NCBI GenBank assembly: GCA_945883565.1
Contig: CAMCXO010000003.1
Span: forward strand, 1-64,000
Length of the DNA stretch: 64,000 bases
Direction: 5' to 3'
From: Chryseobacterium gleum
Lineage (GTDB): Bacteria; Bacteroidota; Bacteroidia; Flavobacteriales; Schleiferiaceae
Shown here: positions 16,182 through 24,280 of the stretch, in pieces
How positions within the stretch are numbered: the first letter of the stretch is position 1
Layout of the letters: each line of letters starts with the position of its first letter
Made by a program: the position numbers and the translations under genes
Notes under the pieces: generated by a model
What the model was told of the DNA's origin: nothing
Databases searched by the model: none
Seen by the model: the letters and a program-made list of their open reading frames with translations, nothing else

Positions 16182-17333
16182 TCAATTCAATGGCTCGTAC
16201 GAGAAACTTTGTATAACAATTTCGTGCTCTTGCCCATCAAAAGGAGCGGCTCCGTTAAACAACCAAAAATTAAATCGGGCGTGAGTGGTGTTTCCTGGGC
16301 CCGGAATAATAATTGGCGCAGATGTTTGACCGTTCTCGATCTTGACTCTTGGCGGATTGTTAAGATTAAAATACCAACTTCCTATAACATTGGGTCCGTC
16401 GGCCCTGTCTTTCCAACTGGTCCAAGTAATCAAGGTGTCGGTCCAAACAAAACGATGAGCCGTTACTCCATTCAAATCACCAGGTTGTGTGGGTACCAAA
16501 AAAGTTCTTTCCGGATTATACCCCCCAAACCAAACCGGCTGAACAGAATATTGAAGAATACGTTGTTCAGACACATTTCCCCAGCGCGCCACTTCGACGT
16601 CTACCTCTGAATTGCCATGGGTCAAAAGCGTGTTATTGTCCCAAGTAAATAAACCTACCACGGTATTGGCGGGCAAAGATTCTAAATTGCCTTGTACTAC
16701 AAACGTGTAGGTTCCATAGCCCATAGTATCTGGACTAATAACTTCGGTGCTGTACCATTTACCGTTGCGTTGTGCAATACGCAAGTGCAAAAAACCTTTA
16801 TCGTCTACAAAAACATCGTCTTCATGGTTAGAAAAGTAATTGCCTCCAGGCCCCCAAGTGTAATTCTCGTAAGACTTTATTTCCCAAATTCGACCTGCAA
16901 ATGCCATACGAGAGTTACACAAACACTCAGCCTCCGGCAACACACAAGGTGTACAACTTTCCCAGCATACGGCCGGCAGAATCTCAGGGCCGTTAACGAA
17001 AATGCGACGGTTTATGTAAATCCCACTGGTTTTGGTACACGGGTCAGATGAAATAAAAGTCTCTTGGTGGCTCCAACCATTCAAAGTGAATTTGTATTCG
17101 TGTTCGCCACTTGGCAGGTTTATATCCAGTTCCCAAATACCATCGTTATCGGCGTCGCTCATGGGGTTGCAACTGCCACACCAGTTGTTGAAGGTTCCGT
17201 TCAAATGAACTGTTTGGAAGGCTTGCCCTCCAAATTCGTTCATATCTACCCTAAATCGCACACTGTGGTTTTGAGCTTGTAAACCCAATACTTGGACCAA
17301 ACACAAAAATGCCAGTTGTTTAAAATGCTTCAT
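16182..17333 (-). CDS. GH16 endo-beta-glucanase with N-terminal six-Cys module
   Basis: This 383-residue secreted enzyme has a signal peptide (1-20), a six-cysteine beta-sandwich-like module (about 24-130) and a GH16 catalytic domain (about 140-383). The GH16 nucleophile and acid/base motif ExDxE is complete as NSEVDVEVARWG (Glu243, Asp245, Glu247). The regular ExDxE spacing, without a bulge residue, is also seen in lichenase-type enzymes, so beta-1,3-1,4- or beta-1,3-glucan are the likely substrates. The module has LNGTFNNWCGSCNPMSD, YKFTLNGW, SDPCT and VCWESCTPC, and recurs in the proteins at 30079-33931. The start at 17333 lies inside the previous gene (14-bp overlap). The GH16 part is a tandem paralogue of that upstream gene product. 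Confidence 0.88.
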   Translation of the reverse strand: MKHFKQLAFLCLVQVLGLQAQNHSVRFRVDMNEFGGQAFQTVHLNGTFNNWCGSCNPMSDADNDGIWELDINLPSGEHEYKFTLNGWSHQETFISSDPCTKTSGIYINRRIFVNGPEILPAVCWESCTPCVLPEAECLCNSRMAFAGRIWEIKSYENYTWGPGGNYFSNHEDDVFVDDKGFLHLRIAQRNGKWYSTEVISPDTMGYGTYTFVVQGNLESLPANTVVGLFTWDNNTLLTHGNSEVDVEVARWGNVSEQRILQYSVQPVWFGGYNPERTFLVPTQPGDLNGVTAHRFVWTDTLITWTSWKDRADGPNVIGSWYFNLNNPPRVKIENGQTSAPIIIPGPGNTTHARFNFWLFNGAAPFDGQEHEIVIQSFSYEPLN

Positions 17334-18126
17334 AGTAAAAAGATCGGATGATGACTTCGTGCTCGCGTCCGTCGGAGGGAGGGACTCCACCCAACATCCA
17401 ATAATTCATTCGCACATTGGTATTATTTAAGGGCTTTGGTATCCGTACTGGTCTCGAAGCCTGACCACCTTCATTTTTAACTCGAGCCGGATTGCTAATC
17501 GAGTCAAATTGCCACTGGGCTATTACCCGACCAGAGGTTCCTTCTCCAGCCCAGCTTGTCCAGGTTATTAAGGAATCTGTCCAAACAAATTCATGGGTAC
17601 TCACCCCAATCAAATCACCGTCTTGGGTAGGTGCAGCAAAACTTCGCTCCGGATAATAAGGCCCAAAGTTTACCGGTTGAACTGACATATGCAGAGATTT
17701 ATTGGCCGGATCGAACCACTTCGCGAATTCAATGTCCACCTCGCTATTTGCCTCTTCAAAAAACGATTGGGTATTCCAAGTAAAAAGGCCTAAAACAGTA
17801 TTGTTTGGAATGTTTTCAAAATCGCCTTCAACAACCCAGCGGTATCGGCCAAAACCCACTGTATCGCGACTTACCAGCTCAGTGGAAAACCAAGTACCTT
17901 CATGCTCGGCTATGCGCATGTGCAAATAGCCATTGCCATCTAGAAATATGTCTTCGGTTCGTTCTGAGAAGAAATTTGGTCCAGGACCTTGTTGGGCAGG
18001 GCCAGCTTTAACATCCCAAGTCCAACCCGAAAATCTTACTTCATTACCTACTCTACCAAATTCAGGTGCTTCTTCAAGCTCACATGATAAAACAGCCAGC
18101 CAAAGTATAGGCAAAAATTTCTTCAT
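17320..18126 (-). CDS. GH16 beta-glucanase lipoprotein
   Basis: This 268-residue lipoprotein has a lipobox AVLSC (Cys15) followed by the acidic run ELEEAPE, which resembles the surface-export signal of Bacteroidota lipoproteins, so the enzyme probably acts outside the cell. The GH16 domain fills the rest: FSGWTWDVKAGP, GPGPNFFS and the catalytic NSEVDIEFAKW (Glu129, Asp131, Glu133). It should hydrolyse internal beta-glucan bonds, as its paralogue encoded downstream does. Its ATG overlaps the stop of the GH3 gene by 4 bp, and its end overlaps the next start by 14 bp. It lacks the six-cysteine module of the paralogue. Confidence 0.88.
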   Translation of the reverse strand: MKKFLPILWLAVLSCELEEAPEFGRVGNEVRFSGWTWDVKAGPAQQGPGPNFFSERTEDIFLDGNGYLHMRIAEHEGTWFSTELVSRDTVGFGRYRWVVEGDFENIPNNTVLGLFTWNTQSFFEEANSEVDIEFAKWFDPANKSLHMSVQPVNFGPYYPERSFAAPTQDGDLIGVSTHEFVWTDSLITWTSWAGEGTSGRVIAQWQFDSISNPARVKNEGGQASRPVRIPKPLNNTNVRMNYWMLGGVPPSDGREHEVIIRSFYYEAF

Positions 18127-20378
18127 GGCAATCGGAATAAAGCTGTTTGATTTCCAACTCTCACCCTAAACCAACCCGGTTCGGTGGTACATTTTAGCTC
18201 GGCATCTATAAAGCACAAATCTTCTGGTTTCAGCTCAAACCGCAGCTTCCGGCTTTCACCTGCTTTTAACTTGATGTTCTCAATTCCTCTCAAACGCTTG
18301 GCAGGAGGGGTAATACTGGCCACCGAATCGCTAACGAACAGCAAAACACTTTCGCGGGCTTCTATACTACCTGTATTTTGTATGGTTAACTCCAGGTTGA
18401 TGCCCTTTTCAGCATCCATCAAGGTGTCGCTCAAGACCATTTGGCCATACTCGAAATGGGCATAACTCAAACCATGCCCAAATTCATATTGCGGTTTAAA
18501 AGCATTCATGCTAAAATCCACATCAAGCCTCTCGGTAAACTTGTGGTCGTAAGTCAAAAGGGCATTGGTTTGAGAAGGGTAGGTATATGGCAATTTTCCC
18601 GATGGACTGAATTGGCCTGAAAGCAATTGTGAGAATGCTTTTGTTCCTTGACTTCCTGGTTGATTTGTTAGAATTATGGCGTCGAATAGTGGCTCCAATT
18701 CGGCTATAATTCGCGGCCTATTTTGCACCAAGAGCAAAATGCGCGGTCCTTGATAAGAAGCCGAAATTTGTTTTACCCAACTTAAATCTGCCGATGACAA
18801 ATTCAAGTGATCAATATCGCCAGGTTTTTCTGTTGATGGCCATTCGGACAATACGACCACTAAGGGCACTGATGGACTATTCTGAGGAATTTCGGGCTGT
18901 GGAAAAAACCGGGCATTTGGAAATGCCTCACGCATGGCCTTTTCCAGCGTTATACCGGCATTCAATGTATCCCAATGGGCATGAGTTCCTTGCCAGGTTC
19001 TCGACCATGCACCATTCCAGTAGCGAACGTCGTTCAAAGATTGCCCCGCAACTTGAACCAACCTATCGGCTTTGAGAGGAAGTGTTTGCTTATTGTTTTT
19101 TAACAAGATAAATGATTGTCTGGCTGCCTCCAAGTTGAGTCGGGCAAATGAATCGCTCTGAACCAATGGATATTGGTGGCTGCTTGGTGTGAATGGTGCA
19201 TCGAACAAACCAAGGCTGTATTTCACATGCAAAATGCGGTATACGGCCTCGTTGATTCGCTCCATGCTTACTTCTCCGCTATTGGCCAAATCTATAAGAG
19301 CATCGGTAAATCGATAATCGTTGGGCACCATGGCCATATCTATCCCGGCATTTATCGACAACTTTACAGCTTCGCGCATATTGGCCGCGACCCTATGAAC
19401 AAGCACCAATTTTTCAATATCTTCCCAATCGGTTACTGCCAGCCCTTTAAAACCCAATTCATTTCTCAATAAAACAGTTAAAATATCGTAGTCGGCATGA
19501 CAAGGAATACCATTCAATTCACCTGAATTAATCATAACAGTTAAAGCACCTTGTCGCACAGCAGCCTCAAATGTGGGCAAAAAATACTCACGCAATTGCC
19601 TAGGGTGAATATAAACCGGTGTACGATCGCGACCGGTAAAGGGCAAACTGTAGCCCAAAAAATGCTTCATAGTAGCCGCGACTTTTTCGGGGTGCGACGG
19701 ATTATCGCCTTGATAGCCTTTTATACACGCTTCTCCAAGCGCTTTAGCCAAATGAACATCTTCACCATAGGTTTCGAACATGCGCGACCAAAGCGGCTGA
19801 CGGCCCAAGTCCAATACGGGTGAAAAGTTCCATGGAATTCCGGAAGCTCGGGTTTCGTAAGCTGTCACTGAAGCCAGTTTTTCAACCAATTCAGCATTAA
19901 ATGAAGCCGCTTGGGCTAAAGGCTGAGGCATTAAAGTACCTTCTATTAAATAATTAGCACCATGAATGGCATCTATACCATAAATAATCGGCACCCCGTT
20001 TTTGCCTTTCGATACCGCCAAATTCTGTATTTCCGAAATGATATTTTTCCAATGCTCCAGAGAATATGCATGGCCACCAACATTTAGTATAGAACCCACG
20101 TGGCGCTCTACGATGGCATGATATAACTTCGAACTGTCTAGCTTATGTGGTTCTTCCAAATTGTAAATACTGCCAACCGATACCACATCAAGGTTTAGTT
20201 GCGTCATTTGCCCCACTTTTTCTTCAAGGCTCATTTTGGCCATAAGCACCTCAATTTCTTTGTGGAATGGGCTCTTTTCTGTCCCAGTTCCAACCTTCGA
20301 TGCTTTATTCGAATCACAAGCCCAAAGACTTAAAACAGCAAACGCTCTGGCCAGTAAATGTTTAATGCGCATATTCAA
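18123..20378 (-). CDS. GH3 beta-glucosidase (BglX-like lipoprotein)
   Basis: This 751-residue exo-acting glycosidase is expected to release glucose from the non-reducing end of beta-glucan oligosaccharides. It has an N-terminal lipobox (LWAC, Cys21) without the acidic signal seen in the GH16 lipoprotein, so a periplasmic location is likely. The GH3 barrel spans about 40-370 with KHFLGYS and the nucleophile Asp317 in GLAVTDWEDIEKL. The alpha/beta sandwich follows at about 410-610, and a C-terminal fibronectin-like domain (about 660-751) contains LRGIENIKLKAGE and LKPEDLCFID. The start may be M1 (20378) or M3 (20372); either overlaps the upstream gene. It is in the middle of the glucan operon. 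Confidence 0.92.
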   Translation of the reverse strand: MNMRIKHLLARAFAVLSLWACDSNKASKVGTGTEKSPFHKEIEVLMAKMSLEEKVGQMTQLNLDVVSVGSIYNLEEPHKLDSSKLYHAIVERHVGSILNVGGHAYSLEHWKNIISEIQNLAVSKGKNGVPIIYGIDAIHGANYLIEGTLMPQPLAQAASFNAELVEKLASVTAYETRASGIPWNFSPVLDLGRQPLWSRMFETYGEDVHLAKALGEACIKGYQGDNPSHPEKVAATMKHFLGYSLPFTGRDRTPVYIHPRQLREYFLPTFEAAVRQGALTVMINSGELNGIPCHADYDILTVLLRNELGFKGLAVTDWEDIEKLVLVHRVAANMREAVKLSINAGIDMAMVPNDYRFTDALIDLANSGEVSMERINEAVYRILHVKYSLGLFDAPFTPSSHQYPLVQSDSFARLNLEAARQSFILLKNNKQTLPLKADRLVQVAGQSLNDVRYWNGAWSRTWQGTHAHWDTLNAGITLEKAMREAFPNARFFPQPEIPQNSPSVPLVVVLSEWPSTEKPGDIDHLNLSSADLSWVKQISASYQGPRILLLVQNRPRIIAELEPLFDAIILTNQPGSQGTKAFSQLLSGQFSPSGKLPYTYPSQTNALLTYDHKFTERLDVDFSMNAFKPQYEFGHGLSYAHFEYGQMVLSDTLMDAEKGINLELTIQNTGSIEARESVLLFVSDSVASITPPAKRLRGIENIKLKAGESRKLRFELKPEDLCFIDAELKCTTEPGWFRVRVGNQTALFRLP

Positions 20379-21561
20379 AAAATTGAAGGGTTCCCCAAGT
20401 ATCGGGCATATTGTTTATTGAAACATCTTTTTGATTCCAGTGAAGAAACTCGGATTTGCCTTTATTTGAATAGTTTAATTGGAAATCGAATAGATAAGGC
20501 TTTCCAACCTCTACACCAGGGTGCTTTGCAGCCCTTAGGTCAATCATTACCTTGAGGTGCAAATGCTGGCCACGTTTTTCTATTTTATAAGTCCAAGCCG
20601 ATTTAGAATCTGATGTTTTTTGAAGATTTAATTGCCCAATCAAATCGCTTAACCGCTTTTGTTTTCTATTGGCAGGCGGCTCCGATTGACCGGAAAGCCT
20701 CATCTCCAATGCACTCAATTCCGCTTCAGCCATTTGATTTTGAAAATCAAAATGCAAATAAAGTACCTGATCATAAGCATACATCCAAGCAACGGTGTTG
20801 GCATTGATTTTAAATTCAGGCTCCCAATTTGGCTCAAAATCAGGGGCTGGTGGACTGAGAAGGCTTGGCGCCAAAACTTGATTTAGTTGTTTGCGTGGTA
20901 AACGTACCAAGCGTATATGGTCTATAACCACTTCACCTGCAGCTTCGAATTGAATAATTAACTGTTTGAGGTTACTCGCGTTCGAATTCTGCCATTCAAA
21001 ATCTTTTAAAGGGAACCGGGCATAGCCCCACTCCTGTTCGCTAATGGGCAATTTTTCGAATTTATCTGGCGAAAAGCCTGTCCAAGCCTGCTTGTCCCCA
21101 TAATCTTCTAAAGCCATTGCCAAAGGCAAACCTTTAATTTGACCATTTTTGGGCTTAAGTCGAATTTCGATAGCAGCACTGTCTACAATGCCAAATAAAT
21201 CTTTAGCGGCCCAATTATCCCAACCAATTCCCAATCCTAACCAAATTGGGCAATTGCTTTGAAGTTTATCCCAACTAAGCCATAAGCCAGTTTCGTTTCC
21301 GGGAGCTATGTCTTTAAGGTTTTGAACCTTCAAACAAGGGCTTTGGGTAAACCAAACGGCTGCGTCTAACTGGTTTTCGAAAATAGAAAGTTGAAACACA
21401 TTGCCAATGTGTGGTGGAAGCGCATCTTCCTGCCCATAAAGGCCCTGGGCTTTAAGCAACGGACGCTCTCCTTCAATATCTACTGTGCGCAATACCGGCT
21501 TGTTTTGGGCCGAAGTAATTCCCCAGCAAACAAACCCAATGGCAAATAATGTAGCTCTCAA
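20362..21561 (-). CDS. Secreted protein with two carbohydrate-binding-like domains
   Basis: This 399-residue protein has a signal peptide (MRATLFAIGFVCWGITSAQ) and no lipobox. Residues about 90-225 form a galactose-binding-like jelly-roll ending in VVIDHIRLVRL, the usual last strand of CBM11/CIA30-type folds (compare IYLDYVIF in the next gene product). Residues about 240-399 resemble a CBM9/DOMON-like sandwich (INANTVAWMYAYDQVLYLHFDFQ, LHLKVMIDL, YLFDFQLNY). No catalytic residues are evident. Given its place between the GH3 gene and the lipoprotein gene, a periplasmic or secreted glucan-binding role is plausible. The family assignments are by fold-like pattern only. Confidence 0.65.
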   Translation of the reverse strand: MRATLFAIGFVCWGITSAQNKPVLRTVDIEGERPLLKAQGLYGQEDALPPHIGNVFQLSIFENQLDAAVWFTQSPCLKVQNLKDIAPGNETGLWLSWDKLQSNCPIWLGLGIGWDNWAAKDLFGIVDSAAIEIRLKPKNGQIKGLPLAMALEDYGDKQAWTGFSPDKFEKLPISEQEWGYARFPLKDFEWQNSNASNLKQLIIQFEAAGEVVIDHIRLVRLPRKQLNQVLAPSLLSPPAPDFEPNWEPEFKINANTVAWMYAYDQVLYLHFDFQNQMAEAELSALEMRLSGQSEPPANRKQKRLSDLIGQLNLQKTSDSKSAWTYKIEKRGQHLHLKVMIDLRAAKHPGVEVGKPYLFDFQLNYSNKGKSEFLHWNQKDVSINNMPDTWGTLQFFEYAH

Positions 21562-21563
21562 GT

Positions 21564-22574
21564 TTAAGGTTTAAGCGGTTCGTTTTCAGTAAAAATCACA
21601 TAGTCGAGATAAATCTGCGAATAGCCCGAAGCCGGATTGGCCAAAAACAAAGTAGAAACTCGCCATAGCTTTTGAGGCTCATGTAAGCCATTACCGGCCG
21701 GCGTTGCAGGCTGCCCATTTACCAAACTAACCAGATCACTGTATTTCAATGAAACCAAATTCCAGCCTTCGCTCAAGTCAGTGGTTAGCTCTATGCTGTA
21801 CAAATCTTCATTGTTGGTGTTAAAGTTGCCATCTCCATTTTCATCCTCCCTAAACTGGAACAAAACCAACGCATTGGTAATACTTTTAGGTAAGTAAACC
21901 AAAGCATTAAAATATACTTTGCTCGGGTCGCTGTTTAAGGGAAAGGTAGGGACATCGTAGGCACTGGCAGGGAATTCAATCATGCCAATCAACCAATCCC
22001 AGTTCACTTCTCCCCCCATATCATAATAGAAATCACCTTGTGCAGCTGTGTCGGCATCGTTTATTCTGAAACTCATATTGGCACCACTTTGCGCAAAACG
22101 CAACCATTTAGAATTGATACCAGCTTCAAAATCGGCAATAAGAAAGCCCTCGTTTACTTTTTTTGTTACCACTTCTATGGTATCGCGCCAAACCAATTCG
22201 CCTTCAGGCACACTCACTTCTATGGCCACACGTTCTTCACTAAAAACAGGAAAACGGGTGGTGGATCCATCCCACAGGGTATTGCTCTCATCTAAACTGC
22301 GGCTTCGGCCTTCTATTAACTTTAATCCACCTGTTTCCAGGCCCCTAATCCGAATGCTCCAGTCGGTTACTTTGTTAAATCTAGCCTTTAAATGAAAAGC
22401 TTCGCCCGATGCAAAATCAACAGAATTCTGATTGCCTTCTATTGGCTCCAGCACATTGAAATCACCAAAGAGATCGACTAAATCCGGGCCTTCTTGTTCA
22501 ATTTTATCGGTACATCCTCCTAAAAAAGACATGGCCACAATGGCTAAAAAGCCTGTAAAAAAGTTCGTTTTCAT
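21564..22574 (-). CDS. Lipoprotein with CBM11/CIA30-like domain
   Basis: This 336-residue lipoprotein has its start chosen at 22574 (MKTNFFTGFLAIVAMSFLGG, then the lipobox Cys), giving a clean lipobox GGC. The mature N terminus TDKIEQEG is acidic, which favours surface exposure. An Ig-like region (about 40-140) is followed by a jelly-roll (about 150-336) with LIADFEAGINSKW, LVSLKYSDLVSL and the terminal strand YLDYVIF. The same terminal strand pattern is found in the next gene product, which suggests related binding domains. Its ATG shares one base with the stop codon of the upstream barrel gene (TAATG). Position and topology suggest a SusD/E-like glycan-binding role, but there is no sequence similarity to SusD. 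Confidence 0.65.
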   Translation of the reverse strand: MKTNFFTGFLAIVAMSFLGGCTDKIEQEGPDLVDLFGDFNVLEPIEGNQNSVDFASGEAFHLKARFNKVTDWSIRIRGLETGGLKLIEGRSRSLDESNTLWDGSTTRFPVFSEERVAIEVSVPEGELVWRDTIEVVTKKVNEGFLIADFEAGINSKWLRFAQSGANMSFRINDADTAAQGDFYYDMGGEVNWDWLIGMIEFPASAYDVPTFPLNSDPSKVYFNALVYLPKSITNALVLFQFREDENGDGNFNTNNEDLYSIELTTDLSEGWNLVSLKYSDLVSLVNGQPATPAGNGLHEPQKLWRVSTLFLANPASGYSQIYLDYVIFTENEPLKP

Positions 22575-24280
22575 TAGAGATTCATAATTATGTTTAATTG
22601 CCAATTTCCCCAGTTGTATTCAGGTAGTGCAGATTTGGAATCGCTCCAATTAAAGCGTTGATAAAACAACTGAGCTTCAAATCGATCGGCAAGCTCGTAT
22701 TGCAAACCGGCTCCCATCATTTGTTCGTTGCGATCGGCTTCGAAAGGAACAAAATCTACCACCTCTGAATAATCGTTTCTCAAGGCATATAAATCGCTGC
22801 CAACGGCAGAAAACAGCCTCCACTCGGCCAGCAAACTAAGCCTTGGGTAAAAACCCCATTCTGCTCCTACCTGCACCATTTGGTTGTTTAACGAAACTTC
22901 CGGTCCAACACTGGCCTTATCCCTGCTTGTAGACTCCATCAGTAAAAATGGAGTAATCACTACACTTTGCTTCCAACCAAACATTTTATCGAGCAGCCAT
23001 TCTGCTTCCCATTCTACTTGCGTAAAGCCTCGTTTTAAGTCGGTACCTTGTCCGGCTATATCACTGAGCCAGCCCAATTTTGCTTTTGTATTGAAGCTTT
23101 TATTCGCATTTTCCCAATGCACACTGCCATTTACCCCACGTCGGTTTGGAGTAGCCAAACCATAAGGGGTTGCATTCCCATATAGTGGGTCGTATGGCAT
23201 TAGGCCCGCTTGAAGTTGTGTATTGTATAAAGAAGCGTCGCGAAGCAAATCGAAAGTACTCATCGGTCTAAGCACTTGCTCGTTGGTATATCTTCTAATG
23301 GCCAATGGATATGCCACCGCTCTAATGCGTTTGGTTTGGGCCCCACTGCTTCTAAAATTAGCACCTACTTCGCGGTAATTAAGCTGAACACTTAATCTTT
23401 TTGGTAGATTTCGCCATGATAATTTTGCGTCTAAGAACCCATCTGTCAATCTAGGCGCTTCAGAGTCTCCGGTCCATTCTAAAACCGATCGGCCACCTTC
23501 TATTGTTGCACCTAAACGGTACTGCTTAAGTGTTTGCTCCCAATGCAGTTGAATGCTGTTTACAGGATTGTTTAAGTTAACTGTATTTCGGGCAGTTTGA
23601 GCCACATCAAAAAGTTGAGCCCGATTGTATTTTATGCCTAAGCCTTTGGGCAACAATATTTCGGCCGACCCTCCACTAAAAAGTCTGTCAGGCGTTTGAT
23701 TAAAATCGCTGGCCGCAATTCTAGTGGTAAACAATTGAAAATTGACCTCTTTTAAGTACTTTTTCACATTAAATCCAAAATCGAAAGCCACACCTTGTTG
23801 ACGCCAGGTTTCGTTTGGCGATTGAAACAAATCGTATCGAATAAAATCGAGACCAGTGGTTGAAATAGACGAGCGGCTTCTCAATATCCACTCCTCTTCG
23901 TTTTGAAAAGTATAAGGGGTTAAACGGTAGTCGAGGTCGCCTAATTGAAAGCGTATGGCGTTGCCGATTATGCCTCGTATCCACAACTGCCTTAGATCGA
24001 ATGTTACTCCACTTCCCCAAAATCCTCCGTAATCGTTACGAACCCTCAACATGGCATGCACTTCTACCTTGTTGTTTGGTTTGATGTGCAAACCCAAATC
24101 AGCCAATGCATGGCCGTTTTGCAGTTTTCCAGGTGTTAAAGTATCGTTTTCGGTACTGAATGCATCAGACCAAACTACACCCCTGGCATATGAAGAAAGC
24201 CAAATTTTTCGTCCATCTTGGGCCATTACCAGTTGTGCAAATAACAATGCGATGGATGTAAAGGCGATTTTCGTTTTCAT
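22574..24280 (-). CDS. Outer-membrane beta-barrel protein, glucan operon (barrel B)
   Basis: This 568-residue exported protein has a signal peptide (MKTKIAFTSIALLFAQLVMAQ) and then almost continuous amphipathic strands separated by Asn/Gly/Asp turns: VEVHAMLRVRNDY, FRLGATIEGG-like segments, LSVQLNYREVGANFR, LSLLAEWRLFSAVGSDLY and FEAQLFYQRFNW. There is no TonB box, plug domain or SusC signature. I cannot assign a family. It directly follows barrel A (0-bp gap) and precedes the binding lipoprotein, which suggests a complex in which the barrels provide the pore and the lipoprotein the surface receptor. The N terminus GRKIWLSSYARGVVWSDAFST is not a known motif. Confidence 0.6.
   Translation of the reverse strand: MKTKIAFTSIALLFAQLVMAQDGRKIWLSSYARGVVWSDAFSTENDTLTPGKLQNGHALADLGLHIKPNNKVEVHAMLRVRNDYGGFWGSGVTFDLRQLWIRGIIGNAIRFQLGDLDYRLTPYTFQNEEEWILRSRSSISTTGLDFIRYDLFQSPNETWRQQGVAFDFGFNVKKYLKEVNFQLFTTRIAASDFNQTPDRLFSGGSAEILLPKGLGIKYNRAQLFDVAQTARNTVNLNNPVNSIQLHWEQTLKQYRLGATIEGGRSVLEWTGDSEAPRLTDGFLDAKLSWRNLPKRLSVQLNYREVGANFRSSGAQTKRIRAVAYPLAIRRYTNEQVLRPMSTFDLLRDASLYNTQLQAGLMPYDPLYGNATPYGLATPNRRGVNGSVHWENANKSFNTKAKLGWLSDIAGQGTDLKRGFTQVEWEAEWLLDKMFGWKQSVVITPFLLMESTSRDKASVGPEVSLNNQMVQVGAEWGFYPRLSLLAEWRLFSAVGSDLYALRNDYSEVVDFVPFEADRNEQMMGAGLQYELADRFEAQLFYQRFNWSDSKSALPEYNWGNWQLNIIMNL

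Noticed and set aside
17334-17390. N-terminal extension of the module-bearing GH16
   Set aside because: The signal peptide begins at 17333; the extra residues (MESLPPTDAS) would precede and disable it.
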